This document shows, one piece after another, positions 1 to 8,872 of a stretch of 64,000 bases of DNA. Location: NCBI RefSeq assembly GCF_016925495.1, contig NZ_CP070491.1:2108001-2172000 (forward strand), in the 5' to 3' direction. A program made the position numbers and the translations under genes. The notes beneath the pieces were generated by a model. It worked only from the letters and a program-made list of their open reading frames with translations, searched no databases and was not told the DNA's origin. The DNA is from Methylococcus sp. EFPC2. Lineage in GTDB: Bacteria > Pseudomonadota > Gammaproteobacteria > Methylococcales > Methylococcaceae. How positions within the stretch are numbered: the stretch's first letter is position 1; each line of letters begins with the position of its first letter.

Positions 1-9
1 GGAGTCAAT

Positions 10-86
10 GTAGGCTGGAATGAGCGAGAGCGAATTCCGGCAAACAGGCCGGAAAGCTGGGATTCCCTGCGCTCATCCCAGCCTAC
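10..86. repeat. REP-like inverted repeat, type A
   Basis: A 17-base arm at 10-26 (GTAGGCTGGAATGAGCG) is matched by its near-perfect reverse complement at 70-86. About 43 bases of internal sequence, itself partly self-complementary, lie between them. This is the layout of a REP/BIME-type extragenic palindrome. A close relative of the left half lies inside the adenylation gene at 11315-11349. Confidence 0.7.
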
Positions 87-277
87 GAACGCTGACGCAT
101 CCTGGCCCGCCGAATGGCGCGACTGGTGCGGCCAGGCGCCGGTGCTGGCTGCCGTGCCCTTGCTGGAAGCCTTGAATACCCGGCGATCTTCGGAAATCCC
201 GCTGTCGGCGGCTTCGGGATGGACCGCCGCGCTGGATATTTAATCCGCCTGGTTATTAACCCGGTCCAGAGGTCATG

Positions 278-328
278 GTGGGAGCGGCCTTCAGGCCGTG
301 ATCTTCGCGGGCTAAAGCCCGCTCCCAC
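278..328. repeat. REP-like inverted repeat, type B
   Basis: The outer arms GTGGGAGC (278-285) and GCTCCCAC (321-328) enclose two small inner palindromes, GGCCTTCAGGCC (287-298) and GGGCTAAAGCCC (309-320). This is a familiar REP design in high-GC gammaproteobacteria. A related half-element forms the 3' end of bufC at 60139-60159. Confidence 0.75.
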
Positions 329-790
329 AAAAACCGACCAGGGTTCTCGGACCACCAGATTTAGGGATTCTTTATACACGGTCCGGCATATCTTCCCCGC
401 TGTCGTAAATTCAAGCTCTTTGCCCCAGCATGGATAAAAGGCGGCGAAATAGCCCCCTATGCGCGGCTCCCGAAATCTGTCGGGTTATCGGCCATAACGG
501 CCATTTTTTGTACCAGCCGCCCAATTCGACTCGAGCGACGAATTTATAGAATGGATGCCAACAGGTGAAATCGGCTTTTTTGGTCATCCATGCCTGACTG
601 CTTCGAGGCCATGGACCATCGATTCGGCAATGCCTCCGATGCGGTTCGCGGGAAAGAAGGCCGCATCAAACTCACCGTTTGGAAATGCCTTTGTTACTCT
701 TTCACAGAGCCCGCGCGGTCATCCCCATATTCCTACTCAGGTTCAAGTTCCAGATCTTGAGCAGGTCTTCGCCTTCTGACATCTGCCACA
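329..790. other. No gene recognised
   Basis: The stretch between the second palindrome and the CHAT gene holds only short open frames with implausible composition. I see no ribosome binding site, tRNA or clear promoter. It may contain the promoter of the gene at 791. Confidence 0.4.
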
Positions 791-2602
791 ATGCTCACCA
801 TACCGTGTTTTGAACATTCAGCCCTGGTTACAGACGACCCACTGTTGGCGGCTCGAGTTTCAGCGCTATTCCGGCGTCCAGGCCGATATCTGCCAGTCAT
901 GGACGGTCCACGTATAGCCCGACCGGACGCTGAAAATGAAGTAGTGCGCCGTCGTAATGCCGTGGTCATGACAGGTGCTCGGCAAGTATTGATTGGTGGC
1001 CTTCCTCTGTCGGCCGCCACTGCCATCCGCTCGGGGTGGAGAAATTGCACGGTCTCGGACAAGTACGAAGACCATGTTCAAACGCTGCGCGGCAGTGTTA
1101 AGCGCCCGAAGGGTGCTCTGCGATGGGGGCCCGATAACTTAGGCGTCGGCCTCTACCAGGCCCGCCTTGCACGCCTCGAGTTACAACCAGACTTGGACAC
1201 ATCACCCTCGCTGCACCTGGTCGAGGCGAAAACTCATCTTCTTGTCGCATGCGAGCGCGGCGACCTACTGGCTGAGGTAGTGGCGAGCAATTTGGCATTC
1301 GCTTGCGGAGCATCTTTCGCCGTGTTCACGGAACTGGCAGAAAGCGACCGGGAGAATTGGCTGGAGGAGATATATGCGCTGGGAGAAGGAGGCGACCTGA
1401 CCGGCCGGTTCAGCGGGCTCGCCCAGCGTGCACGGGCTCATCTAGGGCAGTTGGACTTCTCGCGGTTCAAGACTGTGCTCTTCGTGACTGCCGGCTTCCC
1501 ATGGGGCATCGCGGTACCCGAGGTGACGACCACCCACATGTACCGCTACCCGGACTTCGGGAGAGCGGTCATTGAAGGAATGTGGGCATCCCAAAAGACC
1601 GACCGCAGTGCGAGGACTGCCCTGCTCATCGATCCCCAAACCGTCGAAGGCTCGGAGATTCCAGCCATCAATCAAGCGCTGCTCAAGAACGGAACGCTGA
1701 CGCGCGTAGTTCGCGGCCCGGCTGCGACGCAAACACGGGTCCAGTTTCTCCTGGACCTATTGCCCCACGACGTCATCGTGCTCTCCACCCACGCAGGGGA
1801 CGCGCCTGGGGAACGCATCACGTATGAGTACCCGGACGCCGACGGTCGCCAGCGCAAACTCGTCGTCGACCGAGCGGTGGGCATTGGCTACGATGCGTCC
1901 GAAGACAAGTTCATGGTCATGGAGTACCACCGTTTCCACTCCCTCGACGGAGTCGACTGGCGTGACAAAGAGGGCAAAGCCGCGTTGCCCGTTGGAACAG
2001 CCATCAACACCTGGAGTGCGATGGGCGGACCGATTGACCGCAAAGACCACATCGTCGCGCAGCAGCGGATTCCCCGTGTCATCGGCTCGATGGCAATGCG
2101 ACTACACGACGGCATTTGGCTATACGCCTCACACGGTTTCGCTCCTGAGTCGGCGCCGCTGTTCGTGAACAACTCGTGCTGGTCGTGGCACGAACTCAGT
2201 CAGCGAACGACTTTTGCCGGCGCGCGTGGCTACCTTGGTAGCCTATTCCCCATCACCGACGCAGAGGCCCAGGAGATTGGTCGGGCCCTGTTTGACCAAT
2301 ACATTGGCCAGGACCTGCCTCGGGCCCTGTGGTTGGCTCAGCGAGATATCTATGGCTCGTCCGCACGGCGGCCCTACGTAATGGTCGGGCTTCCATTCAT
2401 CGCGATTCGCCCCAACATCAAGGATGCGGTGTCGCACATGAATAGAGCATACGTCGCTGGAATCGCGCATTGGACGGAGCGTGCGAGCAGTTCGCCACAC
2501 GAAGAGGTTCGTCGGAATGCCCAGCGCTTCTCAAGCTTTCTCATTGAGGACTTGCAGGAGTTCCGAAACAAGCTGCAGTTAGGCCGCCGACCTCTTCGAT
2601 AA
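791..2602 (+). CDS. CHAT-domain (caspase-like) protein
   Basis: This 603-residue protein has a C-terminal half that looks like a CHAT-fold cysteine peptidase. A beta-strand runs into Ser-Thr-His (His334, DNA 1790). About 130 residues later comes Asn-Asn-Ser-Cys (Cys463, DNA 2177), followed by a Gly-Ala-Arg-Gly...Gly-Ser-Leu-Phe-Pro-Ile-Thr-Asp block, the usual CHAT helix/strand after the Cys. The first ~100 residues are odd in composition, so the true start may lie downstream; 791 is simply the first in-frame ATG. The His-Cys distance exceeds that of small CHAT domains, which implies an insertion. No partner gene is adjacent. CHAT proteins often act as proteases in toxin, defence or signalling systems, but the substrate here is unknown. 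The gene looks less GC-rich than the core genes, which suggests transfer. Confidence 0.65.
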   Translation: MLTIPCFEHSALVTDDPLLAARVSALFRRPGRYLPVMDGPRIARPDAENEVVRRRNAVVMTGARQVLIGGLPLSAATAIRSGWRNCTVSDKYEDHVQTLRGSVKRPKGALRWGPDNLGVGLYQARLARLELQPDLDTSPSLHLVEAKTHLLVACERGDLLAEVVASNLAFACGASFAVFTELAESDRENWLEEIYALGEGGDLTGRFSGLAQRARAHLGQLDFSRFKTVLFVTAGFPWGIAVPEVTTTHMYRYPDFGRAVIEGMWASQKTDRSARTALLIDPQTVEGSEIPAINQALLKNGTLTRVVRGPAATQTRVQFLLDLLPHDVIVLSTHAGDAPGERITYEYPDADGRQRKLVVDRAVGIGYDASEDKFMVMEYHRFHSLDGVDWRDKEGKAALPVGTAINTWSAMGGPIDRKDHIVAQQRIPRVIGSMAMRLHDGIWLYASHGFAPESAPLFVNNSCWSWHELSQRTTFAGARGYLGSLFPITDAEAQEIGRALFDQYIGQDLPRALWLAQRDIYGSSARRPYVMVGLPFIAIRPNIKDAVSHMNRAYVAGIAHWTERASSSPHEEVRRNAQRFSSFLIEDLQEFRNKLQLGRRPLR

Positions 2603-3057
2603 GTCCCACTTGCCGTCATATCAGGCCGCGCGATAAGGGCGATGACTAGCGAGCGTTTAGAAAATCAGCGTCGGGTTAAGGCTATTCGAAATTGGCTCGG
2701 GAATGGCAGCTTTGGGTCGGAGCATTGATTCGTGGTACATGGAGGCTGTCATTCTCGAAAGTCAGTTTTCCGGAGTAGGTCAGTGTCTGCATTGGCCGAA
2801 TTTGAGGCATACACAGCAGCCCCAGGAACCTTGGCAACCCAGGGGTAGTAACTAACGTTCATCTCGGCGTTTTGGGAAGCAAGCGTATGGAAACGTGTCG
2901 CGGGCGGCGGTAAGCACACCGCGTCTTGGTATGAGTCATCGGCGACCCGCTCTTCCGTCTACAACCCGGCCCGAATAAACTGGTGCCGGCGTACACTCAC
3001 TCGCGATACAGGCCTTGCTCGGGGTCAAGCGAGACCGGATAAACGGGGGAAAGAACC
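2603..3057. other. Intergenic, nothing recognised
   Basis: This is 455 bases with no credible reading frame, RNA gene or repeat that I can identify. The last bases before 3058 (GGGGGAAAGAACC) supply the ribosome binding site of the next gene. Confidence 0.4.
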
Positions 3058-3309
3058 ATGTCGCGTACCTGTCCAAAATGCACCACTCAGCTCGACGAAC
3101 GTGCCGAGACCTGCCCGCATTGCGGCAGTTCAGTGCAGTCTGCGCCAAACGTGGAACAGGCGCCGATACGCCGCCTGAGTGGCAAGCTGCAAGCGATCGG
3201 TACGATCATGGTTGCCGTCAGCATCATTGCCGTGGTGACCGGAGCGTGGTGGGGAGCTGCCCTGCTTTTTCCCAGCGTGATCGTTTTTTTCATGGGGCTG
3301 CTGTTATAA
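3058..3309 (+). CDS. Small zinc-ribbon membrane protein
   Basis: An 83-residue protein opens with two CxxC pairs (Cys5-Pro-Lys-Cys8 and Cys19-Pro-His-Cys22), a classic four-Cys zinc ribbon. After a short polar linker it ends in two hydrophobic segments (about residues 45-61 and 65-83) that probably form a membrane hairpin. A GGGGGAAAG ribosome binding site precedes the ATG. Such ribbon-plus-membrane proteins are common and mostly uncharacterised. It stands alone between the CHAT gene and the broken patatin gene. Confidence 0.75.
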   Translation: MSRTCPKCTTQLDERAETCPHCGSSVQSAPNVEQAPIRRLSGKLQAIGTIMVAVSIIAVVTGAWWGAALLFPSVIVFFMGLLL

Positions 3310-3427
3310 ACGACCGCTGCCGGTATGTGCCGATCGTAAACCCAGGTAACTCCGCATGAAACATGGGGGCGGAGACGATAAAAATTTCTAACCTCGCTGT
3401 TTTTTCCAACCCGCGGGCGCAGCAGCG

Positions 3428-3482
3428 TACTCCCGTATTGCGCCGTAGGGTGAGCCGAATCATCCGGCGGAATACGGGAGTA
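3428..3482. repeat. Inverted repeat (hairpin)
   Basis: TACTCCCGTATT (3428-3439) and AATACGGGAGTA (3471-3482) are exact reverse complements around a 31-base spacer that contains a second small self-complementary block. It lies in the 358-base gap between the zinc-ribbon gene and the convergent patatin remnant, where I see no gene. It may be a REP-like element or act as a bidirectional transcript end. Confidence 0.6.
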
Positions 3483-3667
3483 CCCTATTCCGCCCTCAAG
3501 CTCTCCCGTCATCCGGCCCTTCGGGTCACCTACTCCTAGAGGGAAGGTCGCGGCTAAAGCGACGTGTTGCGATTGGAGAAGGTGACAAGGTGCGCCCTTA
3601 GGTCGCCGGCTCCTGGGTAGAGCGACACGCCGCACGCCGGGAATTTATTCAACGCGCGGCGCTCGGC

Positions 3668-5320
3668 TCACACCTTGGGCGTGATGCGTATTTCCGCGAA
3701 GGGATGCGGAGCGGAATCCCCGGCCAGGGTCTCCGGATGGTTTCGCAAAGACTTGGCCAATTCGACTAGATTTTTCAACGTTTCGTCGGCCAATTCCTTT
3801 TCTGCCTTATTTTTGAACTGGTACGGAGAGTTCTTTTCCATTTGGTCCAATAGGTCCTGCCAGTCTGCAAGAGTGCCGACATCGAGGTCATCCAGCTTTA
3901 TATCGAGCTGAGCCAGCAGACTGCGTAAGCGGGTTCTTTGGTGACCTTCCCAACCACCGCCGACCTGGAATTTTTCGATCAGCTTTTCCCCCGCATTTTG
4001 TCCGGCGTTGCCCAAGGCATCGATGGCGGCAGCCGGCATGTTGAGATTCAACCCGCCTTCGTCCGGTGCCTGGCTGATCTGGACGATACGGTCGCGATAA
4101 CCGGGATAGGGGAATTGGAGTTCATCCCGCCAGTTCTGCATGGTCGCGACGATGGACAATAAGAAATCCATCAGGCCACCCACGCTATCGGTTACCGGCG
4201 ACTTCCAAGTCCGATGTATTCCCCCGTTATTGTTTTTCGGCAGATAAACCCGCCAGTCTTCATACCCCGGCCTGGCGGAATTTTGCGCGGCAGAATTCCC
4301 TGCCAGCGGATGTTTGTCCGTCAGGTTGATCGCAAACGTAGGATGCTTAGGCAAAAACGCATCGAAGAAATGCAATGGCATATTGCTGGATATGCCGTCG
4401 TCGGAAAACCAGACCTTCTTCAGTCTTTCCGGCTGCGCAGGCTGGCCAGCTTTTAGATTCGGTTTCGGCAACCAGTGCTCTTCAGCCCTATCTCTCGCAT
4501 AGAGGGGTACGGCCGACAGCAGTATTGGAAACGACAGACTCATACGAACCGCAACGACGATAGGCCAGAATTCCGTGGGCGGTAAACGATATAACGCTCT
4601 ACTCGGATCGTCCGGGTGGCTTACGGTCTTATCAAGCCCTAGCGTACTCATCTCAACCAATACGGATGAGGGAAACAGCCGCGTCCATTCCTCCAGGTCG
4701 AAGTAGTAGGTTTTTTCGTCCCGAGTGAACGGAATGCGGTAAGGCATCTTGCGGCTGACCGCCGAGGTCATGGCCTCGAAATTGATGATGCGATGCTTGG
4801 CTTCTGGCAGCGGATCAGTGAGGTTTCTTGACCCACGCCAGAGGTCGCCGAAGCTCAAGGGGCGGTCGGTTGGATCGAGAGCCGCAAGCTGGTTGAAATA
4901 ACCGGTGAGCCAGTCGGTCAGAGCCTCCGGCCCGCCATCGTTGGTCAGGCCGTTGCAAAAGCCAAAGCCGTTATGGCCAAGTCCTTTCAACAAGGAGCGC
5001 GAGAACACGTAAAGGCTGGCTGCGAGTGCCAGCACGCCGGACAGTACTATCTCGGCTGTCAAGGCCAAAGTATCCAGAGCCAGCAACGCGACTCCGAGGG
5101 AACCGGCGTTGAATATCCAGGCCGTGATAAAGGTCAAAACCAACCCGGCGACGAACCAGATTATGACGGGGCGGAGTAGACCCGAGCTCGCCTCGATTTT
5201 CCCTTGAAAAAATAAGCGAACCGCCAGAGTAACGACGAGCCACTCAGCCAGAACCACAAACGCGCCCAGCAAGGCATTCGCTGCCGTACCGCTTAAGGCC
5301 AGAAAACTGGACCATGGCAA
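3668..5320 (-). CDS. Patatin-like phospholipase, 3' fragment
   Basis: A 550-residue open frame starts from a TTG only because the upstream part was displaced by the insertion. It begins with four or more hydrophobic segments (about residues 1-110). It continues with patatin-family core sequence, including Arg-Met-Ser-Leu-Ser-Phe-Pro and the Asp-Asp-Gly-Ile motif at residues 307-310 that carries the catalytic Asp. The C-terminal third is hydrophilic. It lacks the serine elbow, so it cannot be an active lipase alone. It is listed separately because automated annotation will probably show it as a gene. Confidence 0.7.
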   Translation of the reverse strand: MPWSSFLALSGTAANALLGAFVVLAEWLVVTLAVRLFFQGKIEASSGLLRPVIIWFVAGLVLTFITAWIFNAGSLGVALLALDTLALTAEIVLSGVLALAASLYVFSRSLLKGLGHNGFGFCNGLTNDGGPEALTDWLTGYFNQLAALDPTDRPLSFGDLWRGSRNLTDPLPEAKHRIINFEAMTSAVSRKMPYRIPFTRDEKTYYFDLEEWTRLFPSSVLVEMSTLGLDKTVSHPDDPSRALYRLPPTEFWPIVVAVRMSLSFPILLSAVPLYARDRAEEHWLPKPNLKAGQPAQPERLKKVWFSDDGISSNMPLHFFDAFLPKHPTFAINLTDKHPLAGNSAAQNSARPGYEDWRVYLPKNNNGGIHRTWKSPVTDSVGGLMDFLLSIVATMQNWRDELQFPYPGYRDRIVQISQAPDEGGLNLNMPAAAIDALGNAGQNAGEKLIEKFQVGGGWEGHQRTRLRSLLAQLDIKLDDLDVGTLADWQDLLDQMEKNSPYQFKNKAEKELADETLKNLVELAKSLRNHPETLAGDSAPHPFAEIRITPKV

Positions 5321-5329
5321 TAGCGCCGA
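5321..5329. repeat. Target-site duplication, left copy
   Basis: TAGCGCCGA directly abuts the left terminal repeat of the element. The identical nine bases lie immediately outside the right end at 6717-6725. Nine bases fits IS256-family insertions. Confidence 0.9.
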
Positions 5330-6716
5330 GAGTTATGCTCGAAAGTTGTGGATGAGGTGCTGAGGTAGGCGGCGTATTCTTGATGGTCTTCAAGGTCATC
5401 AATTCCTACGAGAGGAGCGAATACGCCATGGGTGACGATAAAGTCATTCGGTTAAAGAGTCCAGGTACGCCTGGTGCCGTCCACGATGTGCTGACGGAAG
5501 TATTACGAGAAGGTGCCCAGCGCTTGTTGGCATCGGCTATCGAAGCCGAGGTGGCAGCGTTTCTGGAGCGTTATCGGGACGAGAAAACCGCAGAAGGTCT
5601 GAACCGTATGGTTCGCAATGGGCGCCTGCCGGGCCGAACGATCCAGACCGGTATCGGTGATGTCGAAGTGTCGGTTCCACGCGTCCGGGATCGGGAAGGC
5701 AAAGTCCGTTTCAGTTCATCAATTTTGCCGCCGTACCTGCGGCGAACGAAAACGCTGGAGGAGTTACTGCCCTGGTTGTATCTGAAGGGCGTTTCCACGG
5801 GGGACTTTCAGGAAGCGCTGACCGTGTTGTTGGGCAACGAGGCACCGGGATTATCGGCCAGTACCATTAGCCGGTTGAAGGAGGGTTGGAAAGACGAACA
5901 CCAGCGCTGGTCGCGCCGTGATTTGTCGAACCGGCGGTATGTGTATTTGTGGGTAGGCGGTATCCATTTCGGCGTGCGACTGGAGGATGCGGCGCAATGC
6001 ATCCTGGTGGTCATGGGCGCCACCGCGGAAGGCAAGAAGGAACTCGTCGCGCTAGCCGATGGTTATCGGGAGAGCGAGCAATCCTGGCGGGAACTGCTGC
6101 TGGGGCTCAAGTCACGGGGATTAAAGGTTGATCCACAGGTGGCGGTCGGCGATGGCGCCCTGGGATTTTGGAAAGCCCTGCCGCAGGTGTTCGGCACGAC
6201 CCGGACGCAACGCTGCTGGGTTCACAAAACGGCCAACATTTTGAACAAGTTGCCCAAGAGCCAGCAACCGAAGGCGAAAGCGGCTCTGCACGAAATCTGG
6301 ATGGCGGCGACCCGAGAGGACGCTGAAAAGGCGTTCGAACACTTCCTGACCGTGTATCGACCCAAGTATCCCCAGGCGGCCCAATGCTTGGAAAAGGACC
6401 GGAACGAACTGCTCGCCTTCTACGACTTTCCGGCCGAGCACTGGATACACCTACGGACGACCAATCCCATCGAATCCACCTTCGCCACGGTGAGGCTCAG
6501 GACGGCCAAGACGCGCGGTTGTGTGTCTCGGGAGAGCATCCTAGCGATGGTGTTCATGCTGGTGAAAAGTGCCGAGCGACACTGGCGAAAACTGAATGGA
6601 ATTCCCCGTTTGGCTCAGGTCATCCAGGGAGTTGTTTTCAAGGATGGAGTACGGGAAGACGTCGAGAAAATCGCCGCCTGATCAAAATCTCCGTACACAA
6701 GATTTGACCATAACTC
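5330..6716 (+). mobile_element. IS256-family insertion sequence, 1,387 bp
   Basis: The ends are imperfect terminal inverted repeats of about 23 bases. The left end starts GAGTTATGCTC and the right end, reverse complemented, starts GAGTTATGGTC, with further matches to about base 23. It is flanked by exact 9-bp direct repeats and contains a single transposase gene. Length, target duplication and transposase type all agree with the IS256 family. It sits inside the patatin gene in the opposite orientation. Confidence 0.92.
5428..6681 (+). CDS. IS256-family transposase with altered first catalytic residue
   Basis: The start at 5428 is chosen over the upstream ATG at 5380 because GAGAGGAG lies about ten bases before it; the product is 417 residues. 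The fold is the mutator/IS256 DDE type. The second Asp is visible in Val-Gly-Asp-Gly-Ala-Leu-Gly, followed by the Cys-Trp-Val-His-Lys helix, and the Glu in Asn-Pro-Ile-Glu-Ser-Thr. At the first catalytic position the family normally reads Trp-Val-Asp-Gly-Ile-His-Phe, but here it reads Trp-Val-Gly-Gly-Ile-His-Phe (Gly177, codon GGC at 5956). A single A-to-G change in a GAC codon would cause this and should abolish catalysis. The rest is full length and uninterrupted. Confidence 0.9.
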   Translation: MGDDKVIRLKSPGTPGAVHDVLTEVLREGAQRLLASAIEAEVAAFLERYRDEKTAEGLNRMVRNGRLPGRTIQTGIGDVEVSVPRVRDREGKVRFSSSILPPYLRRTKTLEELLPWLYLKGVSTGDFQEALTVLLGNEAPGLSASTISRLKEGWKDEHQRWSRRDLSNRRYVYLWVGGIHFGVRLEDAAQCILVVMGATAEGKKELVALADGYRESEQSWRELLLGLKSRGLKVDPQVAVGDGALGFWKALPQVFGTTRTQRCWVHKTANILNKLPKSQQPKAKAALHEIWMAATREDAEKAFEHFLTVYRPKYPQAAQCLEKDRNELLAFYDFPAEHWIHLRTTNPIESTFATVRLRTAKTRGCVSRESILAMVFMLVKSAERHWRKLNGIPRLAQVIQGVVFKDGVREDVEKIAA

Positions 6717-7175
6717 TAGCGCCGACAAAACCAGTGCGACCACGGCGGGCAGGGGAAAACGCCGCAGAACCTGAAACGCGATTTCCAAGACTGCTAGCAG
6801 CGGCACCTTGACGTTCAAGGCGTTAAGCAAGATTTCAAAGTGAGACTTCAACTGCGGTATGGGCTGGAAAAACGTCAATAAGCGAGAGCGGTTTCCATCC
6901 TTCGTTGTGACCGAGTTGCCCAGTATGCCCGGCAGTTGGTTAAGAGCCGCGAACCCGTCTGTCGTGTTTTTGGTATGCCGATGAAACTCCGCTGCCGCCG
7001 CTGCGGCTGCGGCAATCGCTCCGGCGGAGGTGCCGCCGATATTCTTGAGTCGATACGTTTCCGACAGCTTTCCGATCAACTTCGGATAGATCACACCGCT
7101 GGTGATTCCTCCTTTCATGATCACATCACAAACGGTGGGCGGGCTATTTTTCTGTTTGGCGTCGGTCTCGGTCAT
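6615..7175 (-). CDS. Patatin-like phospholipase, 5' fragment
   Basis: The first 153 codons are genuine patatin sequence, with Gly-Gly-Thr-Ser-Ala-Gly at residues 47-52 containing nucleophile Ser50. The remaining ~33 codons run into the inserted element and end at a chance stop inside it. It would produce a truncated protein with the nucleophile but no catalytic Asp. ATG at 7175 is the first in-frame start before the conserved core. The 5' half is rich in alanine after the elbow, as often seen in the helix behind the patatin nucleophile. Confidence 0.7.
   Translation of the reverse strand: MTETDAKQKNSPPTVCDVIMKGGITSGVIYPKLIGKLSETYRLKNIGGTSAGAIAAAAAAAAEFHRHTKNTTDGFAALNQLPGILGNSVTTKDGNRSRLLTFFQPIPQLKSHFEILLNALNVKVPLLAVLEIAFQVLRRFPLPAVVALVLSALELWSNLVYGDFDQAAIFSTSSRTPSLKTTPWMT
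6717..6725. repeat. Target-site duplication, right copy
   Basis: TAGCGCCGA is identical to 5321-5329. In the patatin frame it encodes Ser-Ala-Leu, the last three codons before the insertion point. Confidence 0.9.
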
Positions 7176-7654
7176 CGCGGGCTCCCTCTATAGCATTGAG
7201 ACATGGGTTCGTGCAGAGCAGGCTTTGCCATCTTGTCACAGCCGCTCTAGCGATAGCCAGAACGTTTTTCAGAGAAACCGGCGGCCGCCTGTATACCGAT
7301 GAAGCACGGTGACCTCGACTGAATGGGCACGTTCGTACGGGCGTCATGCTGTCGAAGACGATCATCTCTCATTGTGTTAGCCCTAAACTCGTCTTGGTTC
7401 ACCGCGCTCACCACTCACACAATCAATCGGTTGCCGTTCGTCCTCCCCAAAGGCGAGCTTTTTCACGGCGTCATTTATAGAAGTTCCCTTGGGCTTCTTT
7501 ATAATCATCCGCCACGCCGAAGAAGCACATTAAACCGGTGAAACTGCCGATGTGCATGACCGCTCTGCTCGAAAGGCACTCATAAGGATGTGCCGCTGCG
7601 GAATTCCAACTTCATAAACCGTCTCGACCGCGACACTTCAAATACCCCATCCCT
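7176..7654. other. Divergent intergenic region, no gene
   Basis: This 479-base gap lies between the patatin 5' end and the halogenase-like gene, which are transcribed away from each other, so it must hold both promoters. I see no convincing -35/-10 pair, no RNA gene and no long repeat. No strong ribosome binding site precedes the ATG at 7655. Confidence 0.4.
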
Positions 7655-8872
7655 ATGTCCACGACAACACGAAAGACCTTCGATTACGATGTAGTGGTCG
7701 CCGGCGGCGGACCTGCCGGGTCGACGGCGGCCACCTTGCTGGCTCAGCATGGTCACAAGGTGCTGCTGCTGGAAAAGGACAGCCATCCGCGCTTCCACAT
7801 CGGCGAGTCGCAACTGCCGTTCAGCGAACCGGTGGTGGAGCGGCTGGGCATAGACTGGAGCGCGAACAACCAGTTCAAGAACGGCGCGGTGTTCATCGAC
7901 GAGAAGACCGGCCAGCGCATGCATTTTCCCCTGAGTGCGCAACGCCGCACCTTCCAGATCGAACGCGGGCCGTTCGACCAGCTGCTGTTTGAAAACGCCG
8001 CGGCCCATGGCGCCGAAACCCGCCAGCGGGAGAAAGTGCTGGAGGTCGAGTACACGGAAGCAGCCGTCGATGTCGTCACCGACCAGGCCCGCATCCGCAG
8101 CCGCTACTTCGTCGACGCGACCGGCCGCAGCGCCTTGCTCGGCCGCAAGCGACGCAGCATCTCTCGCATCGAAAACCTCGGGCGATTCGCGGTCTACTGC
8201 CACTACGAGCACATTGCGCAAAACGAAGAGGCGGACGAACTGTTCCGCACCGGCAACATCTACATCCCGGTGGTGGACATCGGCTGGTTCTGGATCATCC
8301 CCCTGTCGGGCCGCCGGTTAAGCGTCGGCTTGGTCGTGCAGAAGGAGAAACCCGCCGGCATGGCCGTCGAGACCTTGTTTCAAAATTACGTCGAACAATC
8401 GCCCATCCTGGGCCGGCTGCTCGACGGCGCGCGAGCCTATGCGCCCATACGCACCGAGGCGGATTTCAGCTATACCAACCAGCAGCGCTACGGCGTGCGC
8501 TATGCCTGCTGCGGCGATGCGGCCGGATTCCTCGACCCGGTGTTTTCTTCCGGCGTGTTTCTCGCCTTCACCAGCGCCGCCCGCATCGCCGACCGGGTGG
8601 ATGTTGCCTTGAAGGAAGGCAATGAAGCCGACCCGCATCTGCACGCGGACGACGACAGCGAATATCGGCTCGGCTTCGACACCATGCGCGCCTTCGTCGA
8701 GCGCTTTTATCAGTCCGACATGGTGCACAACATGTTTTTCGAGGCAGACAAGCACCCCCACACTCAGGAGGAAATCTCGCGCCTTCTGGCCGGCGACTTG
8801 TGGAGCGGCGACAATCAGCTGCAGAACAGCCTGTTGTCCCGGCGCAGGGTGCTTGCCGGCAACCGCCCGTGA
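7655..8872 (+). CDS. FAD-dependent halogenase-like oxidoreductase
   Basis: The 405-residue flavoprotein has an N-terminal dinucleotide-binding Gly-Gly-Gly-Pro-Ala-Gly (residues 17-22). It also has a halogenase-style His-Ile-Gly-Glu-Ser-Gln-Leu-Pro segment and Trp-Phe-Trp-Ile-Ile-Pro (residues 211-216), which fits the WxWxIP signature of flavin halogenases. A second FAD block, Cys-Gly-Asp-Ala-Ala-Gly-Phe-Leu-Asp-Pro, follows. Enzymes of this branch, such as PltA, chlorinate substrates held on carrier proteins using reduced FAD, halide and oxygen. It is first in a six-gene operon that also encodes a carrier protein. A flavin reductase is not nearby. It could instead be a non-halogenating monooxygenase of the same fold. 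Confidence 0.75.
   Translation: MSTTTRKTFDYDVVVAGGGPAGSTAATLLAQHGHKVLLLEKDSHPRFHIGESQLPFSEPVVERLGIDWSANNQFKNGAVFIDEKTGQRMHFPLSAQRRTFQIERGPFDQLLFENAAAHGAETRQREKVLEVEYTEAAVDVVTDQARIRSRYFVDATGRSALLGRKRRSISRIENLGRFAVYCHYEHIAQNEEADELFRTGNIYIPVVDIGWFWIIPLSGRRLSVGLVVQKEKPAGMAVETLFQNYVEQSPILGRLLDGARAYAPIRTEADFSYTNQQRYGVRYACCGDAAGFLDPVFSSGVFLAFTSAARIADRVDVALKEGNEADPHLHADDDSEYRLGFDTMRAFVERFYQSDMVHNMFFEADKHPHTQEEISRLLAGDLWSGDNQLQNSLLSRRRVLAGNRP

Larger units (their letters stand above)
3668..7175 (-). pseudogene. Patatin-like phospholipase gene interrupted by IS256-family element
   Basis: The 5' part (7175 down to 6717) and the 3' part (5320 down to 3668) are one gene split by the element at 5330-6716. 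Dropping the element and one 9-bp target copy joins 153 codons to 550 codons in frame, giving a 703-residue protein. The 5' half supplies the glycine-rich oxyanion segment (Met-Lys-Gly-Gly) and the nucleophile elbow Gly-Thr-Ser-Ala-Gly (Ser50). The 3' half supplies the catalytic Asp in Asp-Asp-Gly-Ile (residue 461 of the rebuilt protein). Several hydrophobic segments flank the junction, so the intact protein was probably a membrane-anchored patatin lipase. Ser and Asp are now on separate fragments, so activity is presumably lost. Confidence 0.85.

Noticed and set aside
114-779. Short open frames near the left edge
   Set aside because: They run through palindromic repeats, have no ribosome binding site and show no recognisable domain.
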